NCBI RefSeq assembly: GCF_024730565.1 | Contig: NZ_CP077725.1 | Span: forward strand, 372,001-436,000 | DNA: 64,000 nt | Direction: 5' to 3' | Source of the DNA: Clostridium sp. CM027 | GTDB lineage: Bacteria > Bacillota > Clostridia > Clostridiales > Clostridiaceae | Shown here: in pieces, positions 31,328 to 40,017 of the stretch | How positions within the stretch are numbered: the first letter of the stretch is position 1 | Layout: each line of letters opens with the position of its first letter | Program-made: the position numbers and the translations under genes | The notes under the pieces: generated by a model | Seen by the model: only the letters and a program-made list of their open reading frames with translations | Told to the model about the DNA's origin: nothing | The model's database searches: none

Positions 31328-32383
31328 ATGAATAATGAAAAATTAAAAGCGCTAGAAGTAGCTATGGGTCAAATAGAAAAACAATTCGGAAAAGGCTCTG
31401 TAATGAAACTTGGAGAAAATAGTAAGTTAAATATAGAGGCTATTTCCACTGGTTGTTTAGGACTTGACATAGGCCTAGGCATAGGTGGTGTACCTAGAGG
31501 AAGAATAATAGAAGTTTTTGGACCAGAATCTTCAGGTAAAACTACAGTTGCACTTCATATAGTTGCAGAAGCTCAAAAAAATGGTGGTACAGCTGCATTT
31601 ATAGATGCAGAGAATGCTTTAGACCCTGAATATGCTAAAGCACTAGGAATAGATATAGAAAATTTAATAGTATCACAACCAGATACTGGTGAACAGGCGT
31701 TAGAGATTACAGAGGCTTTAGTTCGCTCTGGGGCTATAGATGTTATCGTAGTGGATTCGGTAGCAGCTTTAGTGCCTAAAGCTGAAATTGAAGGCGAAAT
31801 GGGAGACTCCCATGTAGGACTCCAAGCAAGACTTATGTCGCAAGCTTTAAGAAAACTTGCGGGTTCTATAAATAAATCCCAATGTGTTCTTGTATTTATA
31901 AATCAATTAAGAGAAAAAGTAGGAGTAATGTTTGGTAACCCAGAAGTAACCCCTGGTGGTAGAGCGTTGAAATTTTATGCATCTGTTAGACTAGATATTA
32001 GAAAAATAGATACAATTAAACAAGGCGATGAATTTATGGGTAATCGAACAAGAATAAAAATAGTTAAAAACAAAGTAGCTCCTCCATTTAAGAAAACTGA
32101 ATTTGATATTATGTATGGTCACGGCATATCTCGAGAGGGCGATGTTCTAGATATAGGAGTTGTAGAAGAGATTGTACAAAAAAGTGGAGCATGGTTCTCA
32201 TATGGAGATATACGACTTGGACAGGGAAGAGAAAATTCAAAACAATATTTTAAAGAAAACCCTTTGGTTATGTTAGAGATAGAAAACAAAATTAGAGCAA
32301 AACATAACCTACCATTATACAAGAACGCAGAGACTAGTAAAAAAGAAGTTAGCAAAAAAGAAGCAAGTAAAAAAGAAGCATAA
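31328..32383 (+). CDS. recA: Recombinase A
   Basis: ATP-dependent strand-exchange protein and LexA co-protease. It has 351 residues from the ATG at 31328 (AGGGG 7-8 nt upstream); the in-frame ATG at 31304 lies against its own purine run and would add an unusual MVNPQGKF. Motifs are [13 protein letters not shown] (Walker A, about residue 67), [19 protein letters not shown], and [16 protein letters not shown] (loop L2). The C-terminus is odd: three exact-length 15-bp repeats (32336-32380) encode [15 protein letters not shown] in place of the usual acidic tail. Confidence 0.98.
   Translation: MNNEKLKALEVAMGQIEKQFGKGSVMKLGENSKLNIEAISTGCLGLDIGLGIGGVPRGRIIEVFGPESSGKTTVALHIVAEAQKNGGTAAFIDAENALDPEYAKALGIDIENLIVSQPDTGEQALEITEALVRSGAIDVIVVDSVAALVPKAEIEGEMGDSHVGLQARLMSQALRKLAGSINKSQCVLVFINQLREKVGVMFGNPEVTPGGRALKFYASVRLDIRKIDTIKQGDEFMGNRTRIKIVKNKVAPPFKKTEFDIMYGHGISREGDVLDIGVVEEIVQKSGAWFSYGDIRLGQGRENSKQYFKENPLVMLEIENKIRAKHNLPLYKNAETSKKEVSKKEASKKEA
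32336..32380 (+). repeat. Tandem 15-bp repeats at the 3' end of recA
   Basis: Three in-frame units of 15 bp (32336-32350, 32351-32365, 32366-32380) encode [10 protein letters not shown] and SKKEA just before the stop codon. Adjacent units differ at one to three bases. Confidence 0.9.
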
Positions 32384-32410
32384 AAGCAAGTTTTTACTTG
32401 CTTTTTTTCT
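32383..32410 (+). terminator. Terminator after recA
   Basis: AAAGCAAG (32383-32390) pairs with CTTGCTTT (32397-32404), followed by TTTTT. Confidence 0.85.
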
Positions 32411-32534
32411 TTAACTTATAATTAAGGAATATTATTATGGTATCAGGCATATGCATTCTATGATGCAATATGCTAAAGTTTATCATAACTACTATATAAT
32501 AGTAAGAATAAAGACTTATTTAAACGTTAAAATC

Positions 32535-32563
32535 TTGACATTAACTGAAAAGTAATATAAAAT
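32535..32563 (+). promoter_or_regulatory. Promoter of rny
   Basis: TTGACA (32535-32540), 17-nt spacer, TAAAAT (32558-32563), giving a leader of about 110 nt. The rest of the 298-bp recA-rny gap is AT-rich with an imperfect hairpin near 32444-32473. Confidence 0.75.
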
Positions 32564-32681
32564 AAATACAAATACTGGTTTAGTATATTTAAATTGTTAC
32601 CAATTAAATATAGCACCTTTTCTAGCTTTCATATTTACTCTTAAATAGATTTGAAATAAGCAAAGGAGGTGTTGATAATCA

Positions 32682-34238
32682 ATGGATACTAAAAGTCAAA
32701 CAATGCTCATAGTAGTTTGTGCTATTTTGGTTGTTGTTTTAGCATGTATTTTTGTTATAATTTATATTAGAAAAAATATATCTCAAGCAAATATTTTCAA
32801 GGCCGAAAAAGAAGCTAAAAAAATTATTGATGAAAGTGTAAAAGATGCTGAATCAAAAAAGAAAGAGGCTATTTTAGAAGCCAAAGAAGAAGTTCACAGA
32901 CTTAGAACTGATTTAGAAAAAGAATCAAGAGAAAGACGTAATGAAGTTCAAAGGTTAGAAAGAAGAAACATCCAAAGAGAAGAATCATTAGATAAAAAAA
33001 GTGATGTGCTGGAGAGAAAAGAAGAAAATCTTAATAAAAAACAACAAGAAAGTGAAATGCTAGAAGCAAGTGTACAAGATTTATACACAAAGCAAAGAGG
33101 AGAATTAGAAAGATTATCAGGGTTGACATCTGATGAGGCAAAACAAGTTTTATTAGATGAAATTAGAAAAGAAATTAAACACGATGCTGCAATTATGATT
33201 AAAGAAATTGAAACTAAGGCAAAAGAAGAAGCTGATAAAAAAGCAAGAGAAATTATTACTTATGCTATTCAAAGATGTGCAGCCGATCATGTAGCAGAAA
33301 CAACAGTTCATGTGGTTTCGCTTCCTAATGATGAGATGAAAGGAAGAATAATAGGTAGAGAGGGTAGAAATATTCGAACTCTAGAAACGCTTACAGGAGT
33401 AGATTTAATAATAGATGATACACCTGAAGCAGTAATTCTTTCAGCATTTGATCCTATAAGGCGCGAAGTTGCTAGAATAGCACTTGAGAAACTAATAGTG
33501 GATGGAAGAATTCACCCTGCTAGAATTGAGGAAATGGTAGAAAAAGCTAAAAAAGAAGTTGATAGTGACATAAAAGAAGAAGGAGAACAAGCAACTTTTG
33601 AAACAGGAGTGCATGGACTTCATTCGGAAATTATCAGGCTGCTTGGAAGGCTTAAATACAGAACCAGTTATGGTCAAAATGTATTAAAGCATTCTATAGA
33701 AGTTTCATATTTAGCTGGACTTATGGCATCTGAACTTGGAATTGACCCAACACTCGCTAAAAGATGCGGTCTACTTCATGATATAGGTAAAGCTGTAGAT
33801 CATGAAGTTGAAGGTCCACATGCGCTTATAGGTTCAGAAATAGCTAAAAAACACCATGAGTCCTCTATTGTAGTAAATGCAATTGCAGCGCATCACGGTG
33901 ACGTTGAGTTAGAATCCCTTGAAGCAATACTAGTTCAAGCGGCAGATGCTATATCAGCGGCAAGACCAGGTGCAAGAAGAGAAACTTTAGAAGCTTATAT
34001 TAAAAGATTGGAAAAATTAGAAGAAATTGCAAATTCTTATGAAGGTGTAGAAAAGTCATATGCTATTCAAGCTGGAAGAGAAGTTAGAATTATGATTAAA
34101 CCAGAAATAATTGATGATGCAGGTGCTGTTGAAATGGCAAGAAATCTAGTTAAAAGGATTGAAAATGAACTAGAATATCCTGGTCAAATTAAAGTAAATG
34201 TAATTAGAGAAACACGAGCTATTGACTATGCTAAATAA
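32682..34238 (+). CDS. rny: Ribonuclease Y
   Basis: Membrane-anchored endoribonuclease that starts mRNA turnover in Firmicutes. It has 518 residues: one N-terminal membrane helix (about 7-29), a long coiled coil (about 35-200), and a KH domain ([21 protein letters not shown], about 220-240). An HD domain with [12 protein letters not shown] (about 363-374) and AAHHGDVE carries the catalytic metal site. AAGGAGGTG precedes the ATG. It lies downstream of recA as in most clostridia but has its own promoter. Confidence 0.97.
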   Translation: MDTKSQTMLIVVCAILVVVLACIFVIIYIRKNISQANIFKAEKEAKKIIDESVKDAESKKKEAILEAKEEVHRLRTDLEKESRERRNEVQRLERRNIQREESLDKKSDVLERKEENLNKKQQESEMLEASVQDLYTKQRGELERLSGLTSDEAKQVLLDEIRKEIKHDAAIMIKEIETKAKEEADKKAREIITYAIQRCAADHVAETTVHVVSLPNDEMKGRIIGREGRNIRTLETLTGVDLIIDDTPEAVILSAFDPIRREVARIALEKLIVDGRIHPARIEEMVEKAKKEVDSDIKEEGEQATFETGVHGLHSEIIRLLGRLKYRTSYGQNVLKHSIEVSYLAGLMASELGIDPTLAKRCGLLHDIGKAVDHEVEGPHALIGSEIAKKHHESSIVVNAIAAHHGDVELESLEAILVQAADAISAARPGARRETLEAYIKRLEKLEEIANSYEGVEKSYAIQAGREVRIMIKPEIIDDAGAVEMARNLVKRIENELEYPGQIKVNVIRETRAIDYAK

Positions 34239-34252
34239 TTAAATGTAAGATT

Positions 34253-34302
34253 AAATCCTCTTGAGATTTAGAATATTTCTAAACCCTAAGAGGGTTTTTT
34301 TA
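34253..34302 (+). terminator. Terminator after rny
   Basis: AAATCCTCTT (34253-34262) pairs with AAGAGGGTTT (34288-34297, one G-U). An inner TTTAGA/CTAAA stem and a T run follow. Confidence 0.85.
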
Positions 34303-34430
34303 TTTCATATTACATATTATTTGGAAAAATATGTAATGTGGAATCAGGTTGCTTCATTTACATCACAAAAAAAAAGTGATATATTAGTATCATAAGAATT
34401 AAATTAATATAAGTATTGGGGGTAAGAAAA

Positions 34431-35621
34431 ATGGTATTATCTAAAAAAGCAAAGCAAATAACAACATCTTTAACACTAGATATAACTGCAAAGGCTAAAA
34501 AAATGAAGGCTGAGGGCATAGATGTCATAGGATTTGGTGCTGGTGAACCTGATTTTGATACACCCAAAAACATTCAAGAAGCAGCTATAAAAGCAATTAA
34601 AGAAGGCAGGACAAGATATACAGCGGCTTCAGGTATTATTGAACTAAAACAGGCAATAATTGGAAAGTTAAAGAGAGAAAACAACTTAACTTACACACCA
34701 GCTCAAATTATAGTTTCAGCTGGAGCAAAACAATGCTTAGCTAATGTATTTCAAGCTATTTTAAATCCAGGAGATGAAGTTTTAATTGGAGTTCCATATT
34801 GGGTAAGTTATCCAGAATTGGTTAAATTAGCAGATGGAGAACCTATCTATATAGAAACAGAAGAAATTAATGAATTTAAATTAACAATAGCGAGCCTTAA
34901 TAGAGCATTAACGCCTAAATCTAAAGCAATAATATTAAATAGTCCCAATAATCCTACAGGTACCGTATATTCAAAGGAAGAACTTATGGAAATTGCTGAT
35001 TTTGCAAAAATAAATAACTTAATCATAATATCGGATGAAATTTATGAAAAATTGTTGTATGGTAGTAATGACCATATTAGTATAGCAAGTCTTTCAGAGG
35101 ATGCTTACAGAAGAACTATCGTAATCAACGGCCTTTCTAAGGCTTACGCTATGACAGGATGGAGAATAGGATATGCTGCTGGCAGCACGGAAATAGTATC
35201 GTTAATGTCTAATATTCAAAGTCATACTACATCAAATCCCAATTCAATTGCGCAATATGCGTCAGTTGAAGCTTTAAATGGAAATCAAGATGATATAGCT
35301 AAAATGATTGGACAATTTAAGCTAAGAAGAGATTATATGGTGGAAAAAATTAATAGCATTAATAATTTATCTTGCATAAAACCTGAAGGCGCTTTTTATG
35401 TTATGGTGAATATAGGGGATGTTTTAAATAAATCAATCGACGGAAAAGTTATAAAAGATTCGATTGCTTTTTCAGATATTTTACTTGAAAAAGAAAAAGT
35501 TGCTGTTATACCAGGTATAGCATTTGGAGTAGATAATTTTATAAGATTGTCTTATGCTACTTCTATGGAAAATATAAAAATTGGACTTGATAGAATAGCG
35601 AGGTTTGTTGAAAATATTTAA
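34431..35621 (+). CDS. Pyridoxal-phosphate class I aminotransferase, aspartate aminotransferase type
   Basis: Transfers the amino group between aspartate and 2-oxoglutarate, or related pairs. It has 396 residues from the ATG at 34431, 8 nt after GGGGG; a TTG at 34416 overlaps that ribosome site. Motifs are IGFGAGEPDFDTP near the N-terminus, NSPNNPTGTVY, ISDEIYEKLLYG, and the PLP lysine in INGLSKAYAMTGWRIGY (about residue 233). The C-terminal Arg that binds the substrate carboxylate is in FIRLSYATS. It is a single-gene unit between rny and the HPr gene; a palindrome (34310-34337 region) lies upstream. Substrate preference is not certain. Confidence 0.93.
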   Translation: MVLSKKAKQITTSLTLDITAKAKKMKAEGIDVIGFGAGEPDFDTPKNIQEAAIKAIKEGRTRYTAASGIIELKQAIIGKLKRENNLTYTPAQIIVSAGAKQCLANVFQAILNPGDEVLIGVPYWVSYPELVKLADGEPIYIETEEINEFKLTIASLNRALTPKSKAIILNSPNNPTGTVYSKEELMEIADFAKINNLIIISDEIYEKLLYGSNDHISIASLSEDAYRRTIVINGLSKAYAMTGWRIGYAAGSTEIVSLMSNIQSHTTSNPNSIAQYASVEALNGNQDDIAKMIGQFKLRRDYMVEKINSINNLSCIKPEGAFYVMVNIGDVLNKSIDGKVIKDSIAFSDILLEKEKVAVIPGIAFGVDNFIRLSYATSMENIKIGLDRIARFVENI

Positions 35622-35632
35622 AATTGATTTAC

Positions 35633-35696
35633 ATGATTTTTAATGATATTATAATAGCATGCGTTAATAGATAAGATATTTTATATTATCGCATGC
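35633..35696 (+). promoter_or_regulatory. Promoter and palindrome upstream of the HPr gene
   Basis: TTTACA, a 16-nt spacer and TATAAT end at about 35655. Immediately downstream is the inverted repeat GCATGCG (35657-35663) / CGCATGC (35690-35696), extended by a partly matching TTAATA/TATTAT. It could be an operator or a stable 5' mRNA hairpin. Confidence 0.55.
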
Positions 35697-35727
35697 AATA
35701 ATAAATAAAGTATCGAGGTGAAGTTAA

Positions 35728-35988
35728 TTGGTAACAAAGGAAGTTCTCGTTAGTAATTCTAAAGGATTGCATGCTAGACCAGCTACATTATTAGTAAGAA
35801 AAGCCGCGTCTTTTAAATCAGATATAGGTATAGAATATATGGGCAAAAAAGCTAATATTAAGAGTTTAATAGGCATTTTATCTCTAGGAGTCGGTCCTAA
35901 TACAACTGTAAACGTTATAGCTAATGGTGATGATGAAAAATTAGCTTTAGAAGAAATAGTAAACTTAATTAATGATTTAGAAGAATAA
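35728..35988 (+). CDS. ptsH: Phosphocarrier protein HPr
   Basis: Small phosphotransferase-system carrier, 86 residues, TTG start after GAGGTG. The active histidine is in GLHARPA (about residue 15), and the regulatory serine region KSLIGILSLG is present (about 46). Both sites are retained, so it could serve sugar transport and CcpA-linked control, and it is not a Crh (which lacks the His). No ptsI is adjacent. Confidence 0.93.
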   Translation: MVTKEVLVSNSKGLHARPATLLVRKAASFKSDIGIEYMGKKANIKSLIGILSLGVGPNTTVNVIANGDDEKLALEEIVNLINDLEE

Positions 35989-36006
35989 TTATAGCCTGTA
36001 TATTTT

Positions 36007-36041
36007 AAAAAGCTGCTAACTTACTGTTTGCAGCTTTTTAA
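36007..36041 (+). terminator. Terminator after ptsH
   Basis: AAAAAGCTGC (36007-36016) pairs with GCAGCTTTTT (36030-36039), a perfect 10-bp stem with T run. Confidence 0.85.
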
Positions 36042-36080
36042 AATGTATAGAAATTTAAAAAATATTAAAGGGGAATACAT

Positions 36081-37058
36081 ATGATAAACAATATTACACA
36101 ATTCAACTATAATTCAGATTTGACTTTAGATAACAAAAATTTTATATGGTATTTTCTTGAAATCAAGTCTAGAAAAAGTAAATATACTGCTAAAAGCTAT
36201 GAACGAGATATAAAAGATTTTTTTTGCGTAAGTTCTATTTATGACATAACTATAGAAGATATTAAAAAGGTATCTATACTACATTCGCAAAATTTTATAA
36301 TGAATTTAATGAATAAAAATATGTCCTCTGCTACTATAAACAGGAAAATATCATCATTGAGTGCTCTCTATAAGTGGTTATTAAAATATCAAGATAATTC
36401 TACAGGCATTCATATAATTAAATATAATCCTTTTGGAAATTTAAAAGAAGAAAAACCAGTGATAAATAATAAGGAAACTGAGTTTTTAACAAAAGAAGAG
36501 TGTAAAGTCTTATTAAATAGTATAGATACATCCACTATATTAGGACATAGAAATAAAACTATATTAGTACTTGCTTTAACAACTGCTTTAAGAAAATCTG
36601 AGATTATAAATATTAAGATAAAGCATATTACAACGCATACAGGTTATGATGTAGTAAAAGTAATAAGAAAAGGCGGTAAAGAGGATATAGTAAAAATTCA
36701 AGGGAACGTTCTTACTATGATAAATGAATATATTAGGTTGACTAAAAGAAATAAGTTATCTAGTGGCGAGGAGTATTTATTTATTGGACATTCAACTAAT
36801 GGGAATAATAAAGAAAAATTAGATGCAAGCACTTTAAATTACATGATAAAAAGAGTATGCAAAAATGCAGGTATAGATAAAGATTTACGAGTTCATTCTA
36901 CCAGGCATACAGCTATTACACTAGCAATTTTAGCAGGGGCTACAGTAGAGAAAGTTAGGGATTTTGCTGCACATAAAAATCTAGCTACTACTAATAGGTA
37001 CATTCACTCCGTAGATAAGCTGAAAAATAATGCTGGAGATTTAATTGATGTATTTTAA
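36081..37058 (+). CDS. Tyrosine recombinase / phage-integrase family protein
   Basis: 325-residue site-specific recombinase with an N-terminal core-binding SAM-like domain (about 20-105) and a catalytic domain holding the full set R171, K197, H272, R275, H298 and Y307. Key segments are TTALRKSEI, HSTRHTAITLAIL and TTNRYIH. It has its own AAGGGG ribosome site and follows the ptsH terminator. It is isolated: no excisionase, no other phage gene and no evident att repeat is nearby. It may be an orphan Xer-like enzyme or what remains of an integrated element; the degraded gene next to it supports the latter. Confidence 0.88.
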   Translation: MINNITQFNYNSDLTLDNKNFIWYFLEIKSRKSKYTAKSYERDIKDFFCVSSIYDITIEDIKKVSILHSQNFIMNLMNKNMSSATINRKISSLSALYKWLLKYQDNSTGIHIIKYNPFGNLKEEKPVINNKETEFLTKEECKVLLNSIDTSTILGHRNKTILVLALTTALRKSEIINIKIKHITTHTGYDVVKVIRKGGKEDIVKIQGNVLTMINEYIRLTKRNKLSSGEEYLFIGHSTNGNNKEKLDASTLNYMIKRVCKNAGIDKDLRVHSTRHTAITLAILAGATVEKVRDFAAHKNLATTNRYIHSVDKLKNNAGDLIDVF

Positions 37059-37059
37059 A

Positions 37060-37249
37060 TTGAAGTATCGGAAAGGGTTAGCGTATATTGAAAATAATGA
37101 TAAATATGGCTATATGGATAGCCGAAAGCATTAGGATGCAATTATACCTTTAACTTGGTTTTGTACCTCTAAGAAGGCATAAGGTTGGTTTAAACATGTA
37201 ATAAGTAGGGGTTTTAAATAAGGAAGGCAATTTTGTTATAAAACATTAA
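37060..37249 (+). pseudogene. WG-repeat protein remnant
   Basis: No intact frame, but translated pieces match WG beta-repeats. Frame one from 37060 reads KGLAYIENNDKYGYMDS, then a stop, then DAIIPLTW. In another frame, 37211-37249 reads VLNKEGNFVIKH and a stop. The motif (E)GLAxIxxxxKYGYMD is the WG-repeat signature. Two stops and at least one frameshift mark it as a decayed fragment, lying 1 bp after the recombinase gene. Repeat proteins of this kind are often variable accessory genes. Confidence 0.65.
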
Positions 37250-37331
37250 TTAAATATGTTATATAAATCACATCTTATACTTTTGTATTTAGATATAATA
37301 TAGTATATAAATTATTAAGGTGGTTATAAAT

Positions 37332-37658
37332 ATGAAAAAGATTGCTGTATTAAGATGTTTTAAAGTTTCTAGTAAATGCTCAGGTTCTGGTTGTATAAAG
37401 GCATTTAACAATAAGACAGCCTCATTCAATGATTATGATGCTAGTTTAGACATGGTAATGCAAATACCATGTAGCGGATGTAACGCAGATTCATTAAAAG
37501 AAATGCTTAATTCCTCAGAGGAATTAAAAAAACAGGGTGTAAGCAGTATACATTTATCAACATGCATTAGAGCAACATGTCCTTATTATAATGAATTTGT
37601 TAAAGGACTTTCAAAGGAATTTGAGGTTGTTGGATACACTCATGGGAGGAAAAAATAG
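37332..37658 (+). CDS. CGGC-domain protein
   Basis: 108-residue protein of the CGGC-domain family (named for conserved Cys and Gly residues). Start is the ATG at 37332 after AAGGTGG. Cysteines occur as VLRCFKVSSKCSGSGC at the N-terminus, QIPCSGCNAD in the middle and LSTCIRATCPYYNEF near the C-terminus, suggesting metal or redox binding. Function is not established. It is 9 nt upstream of the UvsE gene and almost certainly cotranscribed. Confidence 0.8.
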   Translation: MKKIAVLRCFKVSSKCSGSGCIKAFNNKTASFNDYDASLDMVMQIPCSGCNADSLKEMLNSSEELKKQGVSSIHLSTCIRATCPYYNEFVKGLSKEFEVVGYTHGRKK

Positions 37659-37667
37659 GAGGTAAAT

Positions 37668-38912
37668 ATGAAAATCGGATATGCATGCATACCACTTACA
37701 ACAAATGCAAGAACAAATAGAAGATTAACGCTCAAAAACTTTTCGGAAGAAATGTTTTTAGAAATATTAGAGCAAAACTTAATAGATCTAAGAGGAATAT
37801 TAGAGAATAATGAGAAGTATAACATAAAGTTATTTAGAATAAGTTCAGATATAGTTCCATTAGGAAGTCACAGTATTAATGAAATTCCATGGCATAAACA
37901 TTTTCAAAACGAATTAAATGAAATAGGCGAGTATATAAAAGAATATGGCATGAGAGTGTCTATGCATCCAGGTCAGTACACAGTACTCAATGCAGAAAAA
38001 GAAGAGATTGTAGCAAAAGCAATTAAAGATTTGGAATACCATGCTAGATTCCTTGATTCATTAGGTGTGGATTCAAGCAATAAGATAATACTTCATATTG
38101 GTGGCGGTTATGGTGATAAAAGTGCTGCTATGAATAGGTTTATTGAAAATTTTAAAAGATTATCATCTTCGGTAAAGGATAGGCTCGTAATTGAAAATGA
38201 TGGAAAAATATTTAATATTGATGATGTACTTTTAGTAAGTAAGGAAATTAATATACCAGTAATATTTGATAACCTTCACCATCAGTGTAATCATGAAATA
38301 GAGGTGCCTATAAAAGAAATAATGAGGAAGGTAGCTAAAACATGGCAGAAAAAAGATGGTAATATAAAAGCCCACTATAGTCAGCAAAATTTGCATAAAC
38401 AGATAGGGGCTCATTCAAATACGATAATAGTTAAAACCTTTCTAGAATACTATGATGAAGTTAAAGAATTTAATATTGATATTATGCTAGAGGTAAAAGA
38501 CAAAGATATTTCGGCTATAAAATGCAATATTATAATTAACAACAGGGATAAGAAATCAAAGGCTGGAATTATAGAAAAACAGTGGGCTAAATATAAATAT
38601 GTATTAATGGAAAGAAATTATAAATATTATAAAGAGTGTAGTAAATTGATAAAAGAGAATTGCAGTATTGAGGAATTCTATGAGTATACGGATGAAATAA
38701 TAAATTTTGATGTAGAGAATGGAAGTTTTGTAAGTACTGCAGAGCATGTTTGGGGATATGTTAAAAATGCTGCTTCGGATAAAGAACTAACTCATTTTAA
38801 AAAAATCCTTTTAGATATGGAACATAAAGAAAAGGTTAAGCTTTATTTGAAAAAATTAAGTGTTAGATATAATGCTGAATATATACTTAATTCCTATTAT
38901 TTTTATTATTAA
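37668..38912 (+). CDS. uvsE: UV DNA damage endonuclease UvsE/UvdE
   Basis: TIM-barrel endonuclease that nicks 5' of UV photoproducts, an alternative to nucleotide excision. It has 414 residues, longer than the usual roughly 300, owing to a C-terminal extension (about 305-414) seen in many clostridial members. Core motifs are MKIGYACIPLTTNARTNR at the N-terminus, FRISSDIVPLGSH, MRVSMHPGQYTVLN, LHIGGGYGDK, IENDGKIFNIDDVL and FDNLHHQCNHE. Metal ligands (His, Glu, Asp) are retained. No LexA box is visible upstream. Confidence 0.93.
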   Translation: MKIGYACIPLTTNARTNRRLTLKNFSEEMFLEILEQNLIDLRGILENNEKYNIKLFRISSDIVPLGSHSINEIPWHKHFQNELNEIGEYIKEYGMRVSMHPGQYTVLNAEKEEIVAKAIKDLEYHARFLDSLGVDSSNKIILHIGGGYGDKSAAMNRFIENFKRLSSSVKDRLVIENDGKIFNIDDVLLVSKEINIPVIFDNLHHQCNHEIEVPIKEIMRKVAKTWQKKDGNIKAHYSQQNLHKQIGAHSNTIIVKTFLEYYDEVKEFNIDIMLEVKDKDISAIKCNIIINNRDKKSKAGIIEKQWAKYKYVLMERNYKYYKECSKLIKENCSIEEFYEYTDEIINFDVENGSFVSTAEHVWGYVKNAASDKELTHFKKILLDMEHKEKVKLYLKKLSVRYNAEYILNSYYFYY

Positions 38913-38921
38913 TAAAGATTG

Positions 38922-38965
38922 TTGCAAATAAAAAACGCCATATGGTGTTTTTTATTTGCAATTTT
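38922..38965. terminator. Long palindromic terminator after uvsE
   Basis: An 18-bp stem (38922-38939 with 38944-38961, one G-U) has a 4-nt loop, is A-rich on the left and T-rich on the right, and could work in both directions. Confidence 0.85.
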
Positions 38966-38969
38966 TTAT

Positions 38970-39120
38970 ATCAAGAATTTGTTTGAATAAACTATGAATA
39001 TAAAATTTCTGGATTAAATCATCTCCTGCGGAGCTGCATATTAACGACTTCAGAAGTATATCCTTTAATAATCCTTGTTAGTACTAAATAACTAGGGGTA
39101 TTGCTCGCAAATTTCTTGAT
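38970..39120 (-). repeat. Dispersed structured repeat, copy C (reverse orientation)
   Basis: On the minus strand it contains CTTCTGAAGTCGTTAAT, then ATGCAG, then CTCCGCAGGAGATGATTTAAT (read from 39057 down to 39013). It is bounded by the inverted repeat ATCAAGAATTTG (38970-38981) and CAAATTTCTTGAT (39108-39120), with a single bulge. The arms differ from those of copies A and B. It lies between the uvsE terminator and the end of the SEDS-like gene. Confidence 0.75.
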
Positions 39121-39157
39121 TTTGATACTCCAAAAGGGGGGCCGAACGTTAAGAATA

Positions 39158-40003
39158 TTATGAATTAATTTTGGATTTTGCGAACCAAGTTATAGATATA
39201 AAATATCCTATTATCGGGGAAACTCCGTATCCCATCAATGGAACTGGAAAATTTCCAAATAGAGTAGAAATTAAAATAATTATAAAATACATACCAATGC
39301 TTAGTGATAACAATTTATATTTTTTTGGTGAAAAAAATATAAATGGCAATGGCAATATTACAAGAGAAATAACCCCTAAACTAAGCCATATTATTCCCAT
39401 ACTCGCTACCAAACTAACTATATTTTCAACATAAGATACAGGTTGTAATCCATCTAAAAACACCCATGAAATAATAATCAACGCAGAAAGTAACACTACA
39501 ATACAAGAACGAAAAATATTGTTATTAATCTTATTCCATAACAACATTATCATTGGAATAGCAAATGCAGTTAGCATAGAAGCATCAGGTTGTAAAGCAA
39601 GCAAAACTGATATAACTATTGTAATAGCAGCTGAAAACCACCAATCTCTTATTTGTAACAATTCCCATAGATTTATAATTATAATAGGTAGGACAATAAC
39701 TGCAACGTAAAACTTAATTGGCCCAACAGATACCCATCTATGAACGCCTTCTATTCCTGAACTAATAAAAGTTAGAAATAAAAGAATAACTGCAACTATA
39801 ATAGTAGTGGTATTAGTGCTTGCATTATTTTTAACTTTAGATTTTTTTAATAGTATAAAGTATGAAATTATTCCAGCTAATACTAAATAAAAAATGTTTT
39901 GAACAAAAATAGCAATTGGTACTTTAGTGGTGTACATTGCTATCCCTCCAATAGTTATTGATGGTACTGCCATCAATAACGGTATAAAATTCAATAACCT
40001 CAA
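39158..40003 (-). CDS. Short SEDS-like (FtsW/RodA-related) membrane protein
   Basis: 281-residue polytopic membrane protein. Three segments recall FtsW/RodA/SpoVE: GVHRWVSVGPIKFY (about 86-99, like GAxRWIxxG), ALQPDAS (about 136-142, like KQPDLGT) and VPLMGYGVSP (about 254-263, like LPFISYGGS). It is about 100 residues shorter than true SEDS polymerases, and I see no counterpart of the catalytic Asp loop. The frame can only start at TTG 40003, which has no placed ribosome site. A good AAGGAG plus ATG (40017) lies upstream but is one base out of frame across a run of 11 A. Possibly slippage-dependent, phase-variable, or disrupted. Confidence 0.7.
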   Translation of the reverse strand: MRLLNFIPLLMAVPSITIGGIAMYTTKVPIAIFVQNIFYLVLAGIISYFILLKKSKVKNNASTNTTTIIVAVILLFLTFISSGIEGVHRWVSVGPIKFYVAVIVLPIIIINLWELLQIRDWWFSAAITIVISVLLALQPDASMLTAFAIPMIMLLWNKINNNIFRSCIVVLLSALIIISWVFLDGLQPVSYVENIVSLVASMGIIWLSLGVISLVILPLPFIFFSPKKYKLLSLSIGMYFIIILISTLFGNFPVPLMGYGVSPIIGYFISITWFAKSKINS

Positions 40004-40017
40004 TTTTTTTTTTTCAT

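Noticed and set aside
39171-39710. Plus-strand frames opposite the SEDS-like gene
   Set aside because: The minus-strand frame has clear membrane helices and SEDS-like motifs, while the plus-strand frames do not.
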